DNA from: Cognataquiflexum nitidum
Lineage (GTDB): Bacteria; Bacteroidota; Bacteroidia; Cytophagales; Cyclobacteriaceae
Length of the DNA stretch: 64,000 nucleotides
Assembly: GCF_022538055.1 (NCBI RefSeq)
Contig: NZ_JAKZAM010000017.1
Location: 47,465-111,464, forward strand
Reading direction: 5' to 3'
Shown: in pieces, positions 46,888 to 59,400 of the stretch
How the letters are laid out: each line of letters opens with the position of its first letter
Position numbering within the stretch: position 1 is the stretch's first letter
Notes under the pieces: model-generated
What the model was told of the DNA's origin: nothing
What the model saw: only the letters and a program-made list of their open reading frames with translations
Databases searched by the model: none
Made by a program: the position numbers and the translations under genes

Positions 46888-47454
46888 ATGAAAAAGTTTA
46901 ATCCTGCAATAGCCCAAGTGGCTATACTTTTCTTTTGGTTATTATTGGATATCCCTTCCAAGGTTTTTGCTCAAAGTACTGCACAAGGTAAACCTGATCT
47001 AATAATCAAACATGTTTTTATTGGTGATGATTCAAGTTTATCAGAAACGGTTTACAACTTAAATGATCCTGATTCCAAAGGGGAACTTGATTTGGTTCAA
47101 TTAAAGTCTTTGGTATTCGATAATGTTCCAACCATATTTTTTAAAGAACAAACTGTTGTCTACTACGATAAACCTTATCCCCAAAGACTAATTTCAGATA
47201 TCAATTCTATAGGATTGCTAAAAAGTTCTGGCAAGGAAATCAGAACCATAAAAATCCTACAAATAGAATTAGCCCAGAATCTAGAGAAATCTTCACTTAG
47301 GCTCAAAACAGATGATTTGAGCAATCTCAATAACCTTTCTTATCTCCTAATCAAATCCCCTTTCCCAATCTCAAAAGAGGAGGTTAGCCTGATGTTTAGT
47401 GGATTCGTTGAGGGTGACATCATTCTTTTATATCAAGTCAATTCAAGTTTTTAA
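46888..47454 (+). CDS. Secreted protein of unknown function before the giant adhesin
   Basis: A 188-residue protein with a signal peptide (MKKFNPAIAQVAILFFWLLLDIPSKVFAQ). I chose ATG 46888 for that reason; the GTG at 46849 adds nothing. The mature part alternates predicted strands and helices, with hydrophobic strands such as TIFFKEQTVVYY and KILQIEL. I recognise no family. It sits 12 bp before the giant surface-protein gene and is almost surely co-transcribed, so it may help export, fold or anchor that protein. Confidence 0.7.
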   Translation: MKKFNPAIAQVAILFFWLLLDIPSKVFAQSTAQGKPDLIIKHVFIGDDSSLSETVYNLNDPDSKGELDLVQLKSLVFDNVPTIFFKEQTVVYYDKPYPQRLISDINSIGLLKSSGKEIRTIKILQIELAQNLEKSSLRLKTDDLSNLNNLSYLLIKSPFPISKEEVSLMFSGFVEGDIILLYQVNSSF

Positions 47455-47466
47455 ATCTTACTTTTT

Positions 47467-50400
47467 ATGAAAAATCACATTCTTTTATCAGAAATAAGTA
47501 AAGCTTCTAAACTCATTTTTTTTGCTTCTTTTATTTTTTTATTTGTTTTTTCTGCTTCAGGACAAAATGACAACCGAGTGCCGTTTAAACATCGGGTAGG
47601 TAATTTTGCACCGGATGATAATATTTTTAGGTTGAGAGGAGATTTTACAATTATTGGAAATACCAATCTTACACTTGTAAACTATTCCGAATCCACCAAT
47701 AATTCGAACAGTCAAATGAAGTATGTGGATATAGACAATGATGCTTCTACAGTCAACTCTTCATCTTCAAATTTGACTTTTTCAGCTGAAAACAACGCAG
47801 ACCCTAATTGTTCAGAGATTGTTTATGCAGGTCTTTATTGGTCAGGAAGGGCTAATCCAAGCGTGGGACTCACATTTGACGTTTTGAGAGGAACAGGGGT
47901 GGGTTCATCCCAATCGGTTACCAACGAACTGCAAACTGTCAATCATAACCAAAGTGTAGATTATTCATCCTACTCATTATCGATATCCCGTCGAGGCGAG
48001 CGGGGGGAGCGGTTCCCAAGATATAATTTAACTTCATCAGGTGGTGCAAATACTTATCAATTCGAATTCACAAATGCTTCCTCAAATCCTGGAAGATATA
48101 GAATTGGGTCAAATGGTGATTGGATTACCCTGACAAATCAAAATTTGTCAGTATCAGGAAACGTAGCCACACTGACATTTAATCCAATAAGCATTGTTGA
48201 AGGAAACATCACTCTTACCATTGGAAGTCTACAAAGAAATACCTCAATCAATGAATCAGATTATGAGGGTAGCCAAAACTTGGTTAGGGTTATTGCCAAC
48301 GGAACATATGCTGAAGAAATTGAACTCTATCAAACGCTGGATAAGCGAAAAATAAAGCTAAAAGGACCCGGAACTTCAGCGTATACAGAGATAACTGCAA
48401 GTTCAAACAATATTCTATATCCGTCCGGCGAACTTGGTGATATGTATGTCGGATATTCTGATGTCACCCAATATGTAAAATCTCAGGGCTTAGGTACATA
48501 TACGGTTGCTGACATTGCTTTGACTGAAGGAGATGGTGGAGATACAGGATATTATGGGCATTGGGGTATCATAGTGGTCTATGAAAACTCAAAAATGAAC
48601 TGGAGAGATGTAACAGTTTTTGATGGGTATTCTTTTGTTCGTTCAACAGGAAACCAAGCACAAGTTACAGGAGAGCTTTTCATTGATGGATTCAATGCTA
48701 TTCAAAATGGAGACGTAAACCTGAAACTAGGAGTCATGGCAGGAGAAGGGGATAGAGGTATTTCAGGTGATTTTCTAGAAATCAGAAATGCGGCAAATAC
48801 AGAATGGGTAAGATTGTCACATCCCTTAAATTCGACAGGGAATTTTTTCAATTCTTCCATTTACACTCCCACATTGACTAATAGCGGAACCTTGGTAGCT
48901 AATCCAAGAAACCCTAATCTACTAAATAACACAGGTATAGACATTGCCATGTGGAATGTTCCCAATACCAATAATTCCATTATTACCAATAGTCAAACCT
49001 CGACCACCTTTAGATATGGGACCAACCAAGATTTGTATAATATCTATGCAATAGCATTTGCAGTAGATGCTTACATCCCTGATGTACAAGGGTTAAATCG
49101 TGTTGTAGCAATCAATGGTGTCGAACCAGGATCCAATCCAACCACATTGCCGGGGCAAGAAATCGAATATTCTCTTGAAATAAGAAATCTTGGATCAGAG
49201 GGAATTGAAAACACAAAAATTGTGATCCCTATTCCTTACACAACATCATTTGTAAGTGCGAGTTTTCAGTCATTTTTTACTCCAAATACTATTTCCCAAC
49301 CCTATTTTGATCCTGCGTTGGGAGCGACGGGTTCAATTGTCTGGGAACTGGGCGAAATTCCTGTATCTGTGGATATTATGGATATTCTAGCTAAGTTGAC
49401 CTACAAACTAAAAACAACCGAAGACTGTTTCTTGCTTGCAAATGCTGACTGCGAGGCATATGTTGCTGTTTTGGGCAACATTTCAGGAAAAGGCATGATT
49501 TCCCAAAGCGAATTCAATACTGTTCAATTAACCCATGGTTTTTTAGATGGGGATTGTGAAGGTGAACCTATTCAGTCAGCTTTGGTAATCCCAATTGTAG
49601 GTGCTGCTGAATTTGTCAATCAAAATTGTGCAGAAGCAGATATTTTTAAAGAATTTTTCTTTTGCAATGTTGATTTAAACCAGGGAGTTTCTGTCAATTC
49701 CATTAAAAACTCTTTTCCTATTGGCACACGGTTTTTTAGCGGATCAGATCCAAATACCTCTATTGAATTCACCTTAACCAATCCATTCCCTGCAAATGAT
49801 GGCGTATATTATGCTATTCCACCAAATTCAAGTGATTGTGTATTCCAATTCAGAATCATTGTAACAATTGTGGTTTCTAATCCCTCCCTGCCGGATGCAA
49901 GTGAATTAGAATTTTGTATCGGGGAGCAAGTTCCTGATTTAAACACTTTGATTACTCCAAGTAATTTGGGAAGTCCCGAAGTTTTTAATGTTTACTTTTT
50001 TACAAGTGAAGTTGGTGGCGTTGCACAAAGTGGATTTCAAGTTAATTCAAACAGTGCCGGTCAAATTCAACTTTGGGTAGCTGAAGGGTATTCAGCAAAC
50101 TGCTTAGGACCAAGAATTCCTGTAAGTGTAAATATTAATGCACCCCCGGCAACACCGATAGCAAACGACCAATTAGTTTGTTTTCAAGAGGGGATTTCAT
50201 TACTTGCATCTGCAGTTGTTGATGAGGGTTTAGAAATAAGGTGGTTCGATAATTTAGTTGGTGGAAATCCTGTCTTATCCCCTACTCTTACCAATCTAGG
50301 TAATATCACTTTTTATGCTGAGTCGTTCAATCCTATAACAGGTTGTGTTAGTTTAGAAAGAACTCCAGTTACCTTATCCATTTTTAATTGTGAAATCCTG

Positions 50401-53400
50401 TTTGAAAAAACAGGAAACCTCTCTGATTTCGATGGAAATGGATCAATCAATGTTGGTGACAAAATCATCTATACTTTTTCCATAACAAATAATGGTAATG
50501 CCCCAATTTTAAATATTTCTGTTAATGACCCACAGGTAAATGTTATTGGAGGACCAATAGTTAGCTTAGGTGCTGGTGCTACAGACAACACTACTTTCAT
50601 AGCTGAACATATTTTAACGCAAGAAGACTTTGATTTAGGTTCGCATTCAAATACTGCGATCGCTACCGGAACTGCATTAGGAACTTCGCTGAATTCATCA
50701 GATACCGACGTTCAGAATTTTACCCAAAGCCCTGCCCTTTCCATCACCAAGACAGCAACCGAGTCAAGCTTTGCCGCTGTCGGGGATGTATTGAACTACA
50801 GCATTGTCGTGACCAATACAGGAAACGTGACTTTGAGCAATGTTGCTGTAAGCGATCCTCTGACAGGACTGAATACAACAATCGCTTCTTTGGCTCCTTT
50901 GGCCTCTGAGTCAATTGCTACTTCTTATACAGTAAATCAGTCTGATATCGATGCAGGAAAAGTAGACAACATCGCTTCCGCTGCTGTGGGTGCTGTCAAT
51001 GTTTCTGCTTCCGAGTCTGTAACTGCAACACAAACTCCTGCCCTTTCCATCACCAAGACAGCAACCGAGTCAAGCTTTGCCGCTGTTGGGGATGTATTGA
51101 ACTATACAATTGTCGTGACCAATACAGGTAACGTGACTTTGGAAAACATTGCTGTGAGCGATCCTCTGACAGGACTGAATACAACAATCGCTTCTTTGGC
51201 ACCTTTGGCCTCTGAGTCAATTGTTACTTCTTATACAGTAACTCAGTCTGATATCGATGCAGGAAAAGTGGACAATACCGCTTCCGCTGCTGTGGGTGCT
51301 GTCAATGTTTCTGCTTCCGAGTCTGTAACTGCAACACAAAGCCCTGCCCTTTCCATCACCAAAACAGCAACCGAGTCAAGCTTCGCCGCTGTTGGGGATG
51401 TATTGAACTATACCATAGTTGTGACCAATACAGGAAACGTGACTTTGAGCAATGTTGCTGTAAGCGATCCTTTGACAGGATTGAACACTTCTATTTCAAG
51501 TCTTGCACCTGGATCAAGTGAATCCATTCCGACTTCTTATACCGTCACACAGGCTGATATCGATGCAGGAAAAGTAGACAACATCGCTTCGGCGGCTGTG
51601 GGTGCTGTCAATGTTTCTGCTTCCGAGTCTGTAACTGCAACACAAACTCCTGCCCTTTCCATCACCAAAACAGCAACCGAATCAAGCTTCGCAGCTGTTG
51701 GGGATGTATTGAACTACACCATTGTGGTAACCAATACAGGAAACATTACCTTGAATAATATCTCGGTTTCTGATCCTCTGACAGGACTGAATACAACAAT
51801 TGCTTCTTTGGCACCTTTGGCCTCTGAGTCAATTGCTACTTCTTATACAGTAACTCAGTCTGATATCGATGCAGGAAAAGTGGACAACATTGCTTCCGCT
51901 GCTGTGGGTGCTGTGAATGTTTCCGCTTCCGAGTCTGTAACTGCAACACAAAGCCCTGCCCTTTCCATCACCAAGACAGCAACCGAGTCAAGCTTCGCAG
52001 CTGTTGGGGATGTATTGAACTACACCATTGTGGTAACCAATACAGGAAACATTACCTTGAATAATATCTCGGTTTCTGATCCTCTGACAGGACTGAATAC
52101 AACAATTGCTTCTTTGGCACCTTTGGCCTCTGAGTCAATTGCTACTTCTTATACAGTAACTCAGTCTGATATCGATGCCGGAAAAGTAGACAATACCGCT
52201 TCCGCTGCTGTGGGTGCTGTTAATGTTTCTGCTTCCGAGTCTGTAACTGCAACACAAAGCCCTGCCCTTTCCATCACCAAGACAGCAACCGAGTCAAGCT
52301 TTGCCGCTGTCGGGGATGTATTGAATTACACCATTGTCGTGACCAATACAGGAAACGTGACTTTGGAAAACATTACTGTGAGCGATCCTCTGACAGGACT
52401 GAATACTTCTATTTCAAGTCTTGCACCTGGATCAAGTGAATCCATTCCGACTTCTTATACCGTCACACAGGCTGATATCGATGCAGGAAAAGTAGACAAC
52501 ATCGCTTCCGCTGCTGTGGGTGCTGTGAATGTTTCTGCTTCCGAGTCGGTAACTGCAACGCAAAGCCCTGCCCTTTCCATTACCAAGACAGCAACCGAGT
52601 CAAGCTTCGCCGCTGTTGGGGATGTATTGAATTACAGCATTGTCGTGACCAATACAGGTAACGTGACTTTGGAAAACATTGCTGTGAGCGATCCTCTGAC
52701 AGGACTGAATACAACAATCGCTTCTTTGGCACCTTTGGCCTCTGAGTCAATTGTTACTTCTTATACAGTAACTCAGTCTGATATCGATGCAGGAAAAGTA
52801 GACAACATTGCTTCCGCTGCTGTGGGTGCTGTCAATGTTTCCGCTTCCGAGTCGGTAACTGCAACACAAACTCCTGCCCTTTCCATCACCAAGACAGCAA
52901 CCGAGTCAACCTTCTCCGCTGTTGGGGATGTATTGAATTACAGCATTGTGGTGACCAATACAGGTAACGTGACTTTGGAAAACATTGCTGTGAGCGATCC
53001 TCTGACAGGATTGAATACTTCTATTTCAAGTCTTACACCTGGATCAAGTGAATCCATTCCGACTTCTTATACCGTCACACAGGCTGACATTGATGCCGGA
53101 AAAGTAGACAACATTGCTTCGGCTGCTGTGGGTGCTGTGAATGTTTCTGCTTCCGAGTCGGTGACTGCAACACAAAGCCCTGCCCTTTCCATCACCAAAA
53201 CAGCAACCGAGTCAAGCTTTGCCGCTGTTGGGGATGTATTGAACTACACCATTGTGGTAACCAATACAGGAAACGTGACTTTGAGCAATGTTGCTGTAAG
53301 CGATCCTCTGACAGGATTGAATACTTCTATTTCAAGTCTTGCACCCGGATCAAGTGAATCCATTCCGACTTCTTATACCGTCACACAGGCTGACATTGAT

Positions 53401-56400
53401 GCAGGAAAAGTGGACAATACCGCTTCGGCTACTTTCGGTACAGTGAATGTTTCCGCTTCCGAGTCGGTAACTGCAACACAAACTCCTGCCCTTTCCATCA
53501 CCAAGACAGCAACCGAGTCAACCTTCTCCGCTGTTGGGGATGTATTGAATTACAGCATTGTGGTGACCAATACAGGTAACGTGACTTTGGAAAACATTGC
53601 TGTGAGCGATCCTCTGACAGGATTGAATACTTCTATTTCAAGTCTTACACCTGGATCAAGTGAATCCATTCCGACTTCTTATACCGTCACACAGGCTGAC
53701 ATTGATGCCGGAAAAGTAGACAACATTGCTTCGGCTGCTGTGGGTGCTGTGAATGTTTCTGCTTCCGAGTCGGTGACTGCAACACAAAGCCCTGCCCTTT
53801 CCATCACCAAAACAGCAACCGAGTCAAGCTTTGCCGCTGTTGGGGATGTATTGAACTACAGCATTGTCGTGACCAATACAGGTAATGTGACTTTGAGCAA
53901 TATCTCGGTTTCTGATCCTTTGACAGGACTGAATACAACAATCGCTTCTTTGGCACCTTTGGCCTCTGAGTCAATTGCTACTTCTTATACAGTAACTCAG
54001 TCTGATATCGATGCAGGAAAAGTAGACAACATCGCTTCCGCTGCTGTGGGTGCTGTCAATGTTTCTGCTTCCGAGTCGGTAACTGCAACACAAACTCCTG
54101 CCCTTTCCATCGCCAAGACAGCAACCGAATCAAGCTTTGCCGCTGTCGGGGATGTATTGAATTACAGCATTGTCGTGACCAATACAGGTAACGTGACTTT
54201 GAGCAATATCTCGGTTTCTGATCCTTTGACAGGATTGAATACAACAATCGCTTCTTTGGCGCCTTTGGCCTTTGAGTCAATCCCGACTTCTTATACCGTC
54301 ACACAGGCGGATATCGATGCAGGAAAAGTAGACAATACTGCTTCCGCTGCTGTGGGTGCTGTCAATGTTTCTGCTTCTGAGTCGGTAACTGCAACACAAA
54401 CTCCTGCCCTTTCCATCACCAAAACAGCAACCGAGTCAAGCTTTGCCGCTGTCGGGGATGTATTGAATTACAGCATTGTCGTGACCAATACAGGTAACGT
54501 GACTTTGGAAAACATTGCTGTAAGCGATCCTCTTACAGGTTTGAATACAACAATTGCTTCTTTGGCACCTTTGGCCTCTGAGTCAATTGTTACTTCTTAT
54601 ACAGTAACTCAGTCTGATATCGATGCCGGAAAAGTAGACAACATCGCTTCCGCTGCTGTGGGTGCTGTGAATGTTTCTGCTTCCGAGTCGGTAACTGCAA
54701 CGCAAAGCCCTGCCCTTTCCATCACCAAAACAGCAACCGAGTCAAGCTTTGCCGCTGTCGGGGATGTATTGAACTACACCATTGTGGTAACCAATACAGG
54801 AAACATTACCTTGAATAATATCTCGGTTTCTGATCCTTTGACAGGATTGAATACAACAATCGCTTCTTTGGCACCTTTGGCCTCTGAGTCAATTGTTACT
54901 TCTTATCCAGTAACTCAGTCTGATATCGATGCAGGAAAAGTAGACAATACTGCTTCCGCTGCTGTGGGTGCTGTGAATGTTTCTGCTTCCGAGTCGGTAA
55001 CTGCAACACAAACTCCTGCCCTTTCCATCACCAAGACAGCAACTGAGTCAAGCTTCGCCGCTGTCGGGGATGTATTGAATTACACCATTGTCGTGACCAA
55101 TACAGGTAACGTGACTTTGAGCAATATCTCGGTTTCTGATCCTTTGACAGGACTGAATACAACAATCGCTTCTTTGGCGCCTTTGGCCTCTGAGTCAATT
55201 GCTACTTCTTATACCGTCACACAGTCTGATATCGATGCAGGAAAAGTGGACAACATCGCTTCCGCTACTGTCGGTACAGTGAATGTTTCTGCTTCCGAGT
55301 CGGTAACTGCAACACAAAGCCCTGCCCTTTCCATCACCAAGACAGCAACCGAGTCAAGCTTCGCCGCTGTCGGGGATGTATTGAACTACAGCATTGTGGT
55401 AACCAATACAGGAAACATTACCTTGAATAATATCTCGGTTTCTGATCCTTTGACAGGATTGAATACAACAATCGCTTCTTTGGCGCCTTTGGCCTCTGAG
55501 TCAATCCCTACTTCTTATACCGTCACACAGGCTGACATCGATGCAGGAAAAGTCGACAACACGGCTTCGGCGGCTGTCGGTACAGTGAATGTTTCCGCTT
55601 CCGAGTCTGTAACTGCAACACAAAGCCCTGCCCTTTCCATCACCAAAACAGCAACCGAGTCAAGCTTCGCCGCTGTCGGGGATGTATTGAACTACAGCAT
55701 TGTCGTGACCAATACAGGTAACGTGACTTTGAGCAATATTGCTGTGAGCGATCCTCTGACAGGATTGAATACAACGATCGCTTCTTTGGCGCCTTTGGCC
55801 TCTGAGTCAATCCCTACTTCTTATACCGTCACACAGGCTGACATCGATGCAGGAAAAGTCGACAACACGGCTTCGGCGGCTGTCGGTACAGTGAATGTTT
55901 CCGCTTCCGAGTCTGTAACTGCAACACAAAGCCCTGCCCTTTCCATCACCAAAACAGCAACCGAGTCAAGCTTCGCCGCTGTCGGGGATGTATTGAACTA
56001 CAGCATTGTCGTGACCAATACAGGTAACGTGACTTTGAGCAATATTGCTGTGAGCGATCCTCTGACAGGATTGAATACAACGATCGCTTCTTTGGCGCCT
56101 TTGGCCTCTGAGTCAATCCCTACTTCTTATACCGTCACACAGGCTGACATCGATGCAGGAAAAGTCGACAACACGGCTTCGGCGGCTGTCGGTACAGTGA
56201 ATGTTTCTGCTTCTGAGTCGGTAACTGCAACACAAAGCCCTGCCCTTTCCATTACCAAGACAGCAACCGAGTCAAGCTTTGCCGCTGTTGGGGATGTATT
56301 GAACTACAGCATTGTGGTAACCAATACAGGTAATGTGACTTTGAGCAATATCTCGGTTTCTGATCCTTTGACAGGACTGAATACAACAATCGCTTCTTTG

Positions 56401-59400
56401 GCGCCTTTGGCCTCTGAGTCAATTGTTACTTCTTATACAGTAACTCAGTCTGATATCGATGCAGGAAAAGTAGACAACATCGCTTCGGCGGCTGTGGGTG
56501 CTGTCAATGTTTCTGCTTCCGAGTCTGTAACTGCAACACAAACTCCTGCCCTTTCCATCACCAAAACAGCAACCGAGTCAAGCTTTGCCGCTGTTGGGGA
56601 TGTATTGAACTACACCATTGTGGTAACCAATACAGGAAACATTACCTTGAATAATATCTCGGTTTCTGATCCTCTGACAGGACTGAATACAACAATTGCT
56701 TCTTTGGCACCTTTGGCCTCTGAGTCAATTGCTACTTCTTATACAGTAACTCAGTCTGATATCGATGCAGGAAAAGTAGACAACATCGCTTCCGCTGCTG
56801 TGGGTGCTGTCAATGTTTCTGCTTCCGAGTCGGTAACTGCAACACAAACTCCTGCCCTTTCCATCACCAAGACAGCAACCGAGTCAACCTTCTCCGCTGT
56901 TGGGGATGTATTGAATTACAGCATTGTCGTGACCAATACAGGTAACGTGACTTTGGAAAACATTGCTGTAAGCGATCCTCTTACAGGTTTGAATACAACA
57001 ATCGCTTCTTTGGCACCTTTGGCCTCTGAGTCAATCCCTACTTCTTATACCGTCACACAGGCGGATATCGATGCAGGAAAAGTCGACAACACGGCTTCGG
57101 CTGCTGTCGGTACTGTCAATGTTTCTGCTTCTGAGTCTGTAACTGCAACACAAAGCCCTGCCCTTTCCATCACCAAGACAGCAACCGAGTCAAGCTTTGC
57201 CGCTGTCGGGGATGTATTGAATTACAGCATTGTGGTAACCAATACAGGTAATGTGACTTTGAGCAATATCTCGGTTTCTGATCCTCTGACAGGACTGAAT
57301 ACAACAATCGCTTCTTTGGCACCTTTGGCTTCTGAGTCAATCCCGACTTCTTATACCGTCACACAGGCGGATATCGATGCAGGAAAAGTCGACAACACGG
57401 CTTCGGCTGCTGTCGGTACTGTCAATGTTTCTGCTTCTGAGTCTGTAACTGCAACACAAAGCCCTGCCCTTTCCATCACCAAGACAGCAACCGAGTCAAG
57501 CTTTGCCGCTGTCGGGGATGTATTGAATTACACCATTGTCGTGACCAATACAGGAAACGTGACTTTGGAAAACATTACTGTGAGCGATCCTCTGACAGGA
57601 CTGAATACTTCTATTTCAAGTCTTGCACCTGGATCAAGTGAATCCATTCCGACTTCTTATACCGTCACACAGGCTGATATCGATGCAGGAAAAGTGGACA
57701 ACATTGCTTCCGCTACTGTCGGTACAGTGAATGTTTCTGCTTCTGAGTCGGTAACTGCAACACAAAGCCCTGCCCTTTCCATCACCAAGACAGCAACCGA
57801 GTCAAGCTTTGCCGCTGTTGGGGATGTATTGAATTACAGCATTGTCGTGACCAATACAGGAAACGTGACTTTGGAAAACATTACTGTGAGCGATCCTCTG
57901 ACAGGACTGAATACAACAATCGCTTCCTTGGCGCCTTTGGCCTCTGAGTCAATTCCGACTTCTTATACCGTCACACAAGCGGATATCGATGCAGGAAAAG
58001 TGGACAACATTGCTTCCGCTGCTGTGGGTGCTGTCAATGTTTCTGCTTCCGAGTCTGTAACTGCAACACAAACTCCTGCCCTTTCCATCACCAAGACAGC
58101 AACCGAGTCAACCTTCTCCGCTGTTGGGGATGTATTGAACTACAGCATTGTGGTAACCAATACAGGAAACATTACCTTGAATAATATCTCGGTTTCTGAT
58201 CCTTTGACAGGACTGAATACAACAATTGCTTCTTTGGCACCTTTGGCCTCTGAGTCAATCCCGACTTCTTATACCATAACACAGGCGGATATCGATGCAG
58301 GAAAAGTCGACAATATTGCTTCTGCTGCTGTAGGTGCTTTGAATGTTTCCGCTTCCGAGTCTGTAACTGCAACACAAACTCCTGCCCTTTCCATCACCAA
58401 GACAGCAACCGAGTCAAGCTTTGCCGCTGTTGGGGATGTATTGAACTACACCATTGTGGTGACCAATACAGGTAACGTGACTTTGGAAAACATTGCTGTG
58501 AGCGATCCTCTTACAGGTTTGAATACAACAATCGCTTCTTTGGCGCCTTTGGCCTCTGAGTCAATTCCGACTTCTTATACCGTCACACAGTCTGATATCG
58601 ATGCAGGAAAAGTAAACAACATTGCTTCCGCTGCTGTGGGTGCTGTCAATGTTTCTGCTTCTGAGTCGGTAACTGCAACACAAACTCCTGCCCTTTCCAT
58701 CACCAAGACAGCAACCGAGTCAAGCTTTGCCGCTGTTGGGGATGTATTGAATTACACCATTGTCGTGACCAATTCAGGTAACGTGACTTTGGAAAACATT
58801 GCTGTGAGCGATCCTCTGACAGGACTGAATACAACAATTGCTTCTTTGGCACCTTTGGCCTCTGAGTCAATTGCTACTTCTTATACAGTAACACAGGCTG
58901 ATTTGGACAATGGTTTTGTGACCAACATAGCAATCACTGCGGGTGTTTCCGCTAATGATGAACCTGTAGAGGACAGTGATGAGATTACAGTAGGAGCTTC
59001 CTCAAACCCTAGTATTGAAGTGACCAAAACTGCAGACACCAGTACTTTCTCAGAAATCGGTGAAGTAATCACCTACACTATAACAGTAAAAAATACAGGC
59101 AATGTCACCCTTACAAATCTTTTGGTAAATGATCCATTAACCGGCCTAACTCAATTGATTCCAAGCTTGGCACCAGGGCAGGTCATTGACATTACAACAG
59201 AATATACTGTTCAATTAGAAGATTTGAACAGAGGTTCGATCACAAACAATGTGTCGGTCAAAACCAAATCTAAAGATGGAAAAGACATAGAAGAAAATGG
59301 TTCTGTTACTATTGGATCTTCCTCTAAGCCTATTGATGCGGTTGATGATGATATGGGTGAATACCCTGTGGATTTTGGAGGAGTTATAGGTAACCTATTG

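Noticed and set aside
54056..58375. Leftward frames inside the repeat array
   Set aside because: They recur only because the coding repeat is free of stops in a reverse frame; they are shadows.
50731..58992. CRISPR-like regular repeats
   Set aside because: The repeats are 306 bp, contiguous and coding in one frame, with no spacers.
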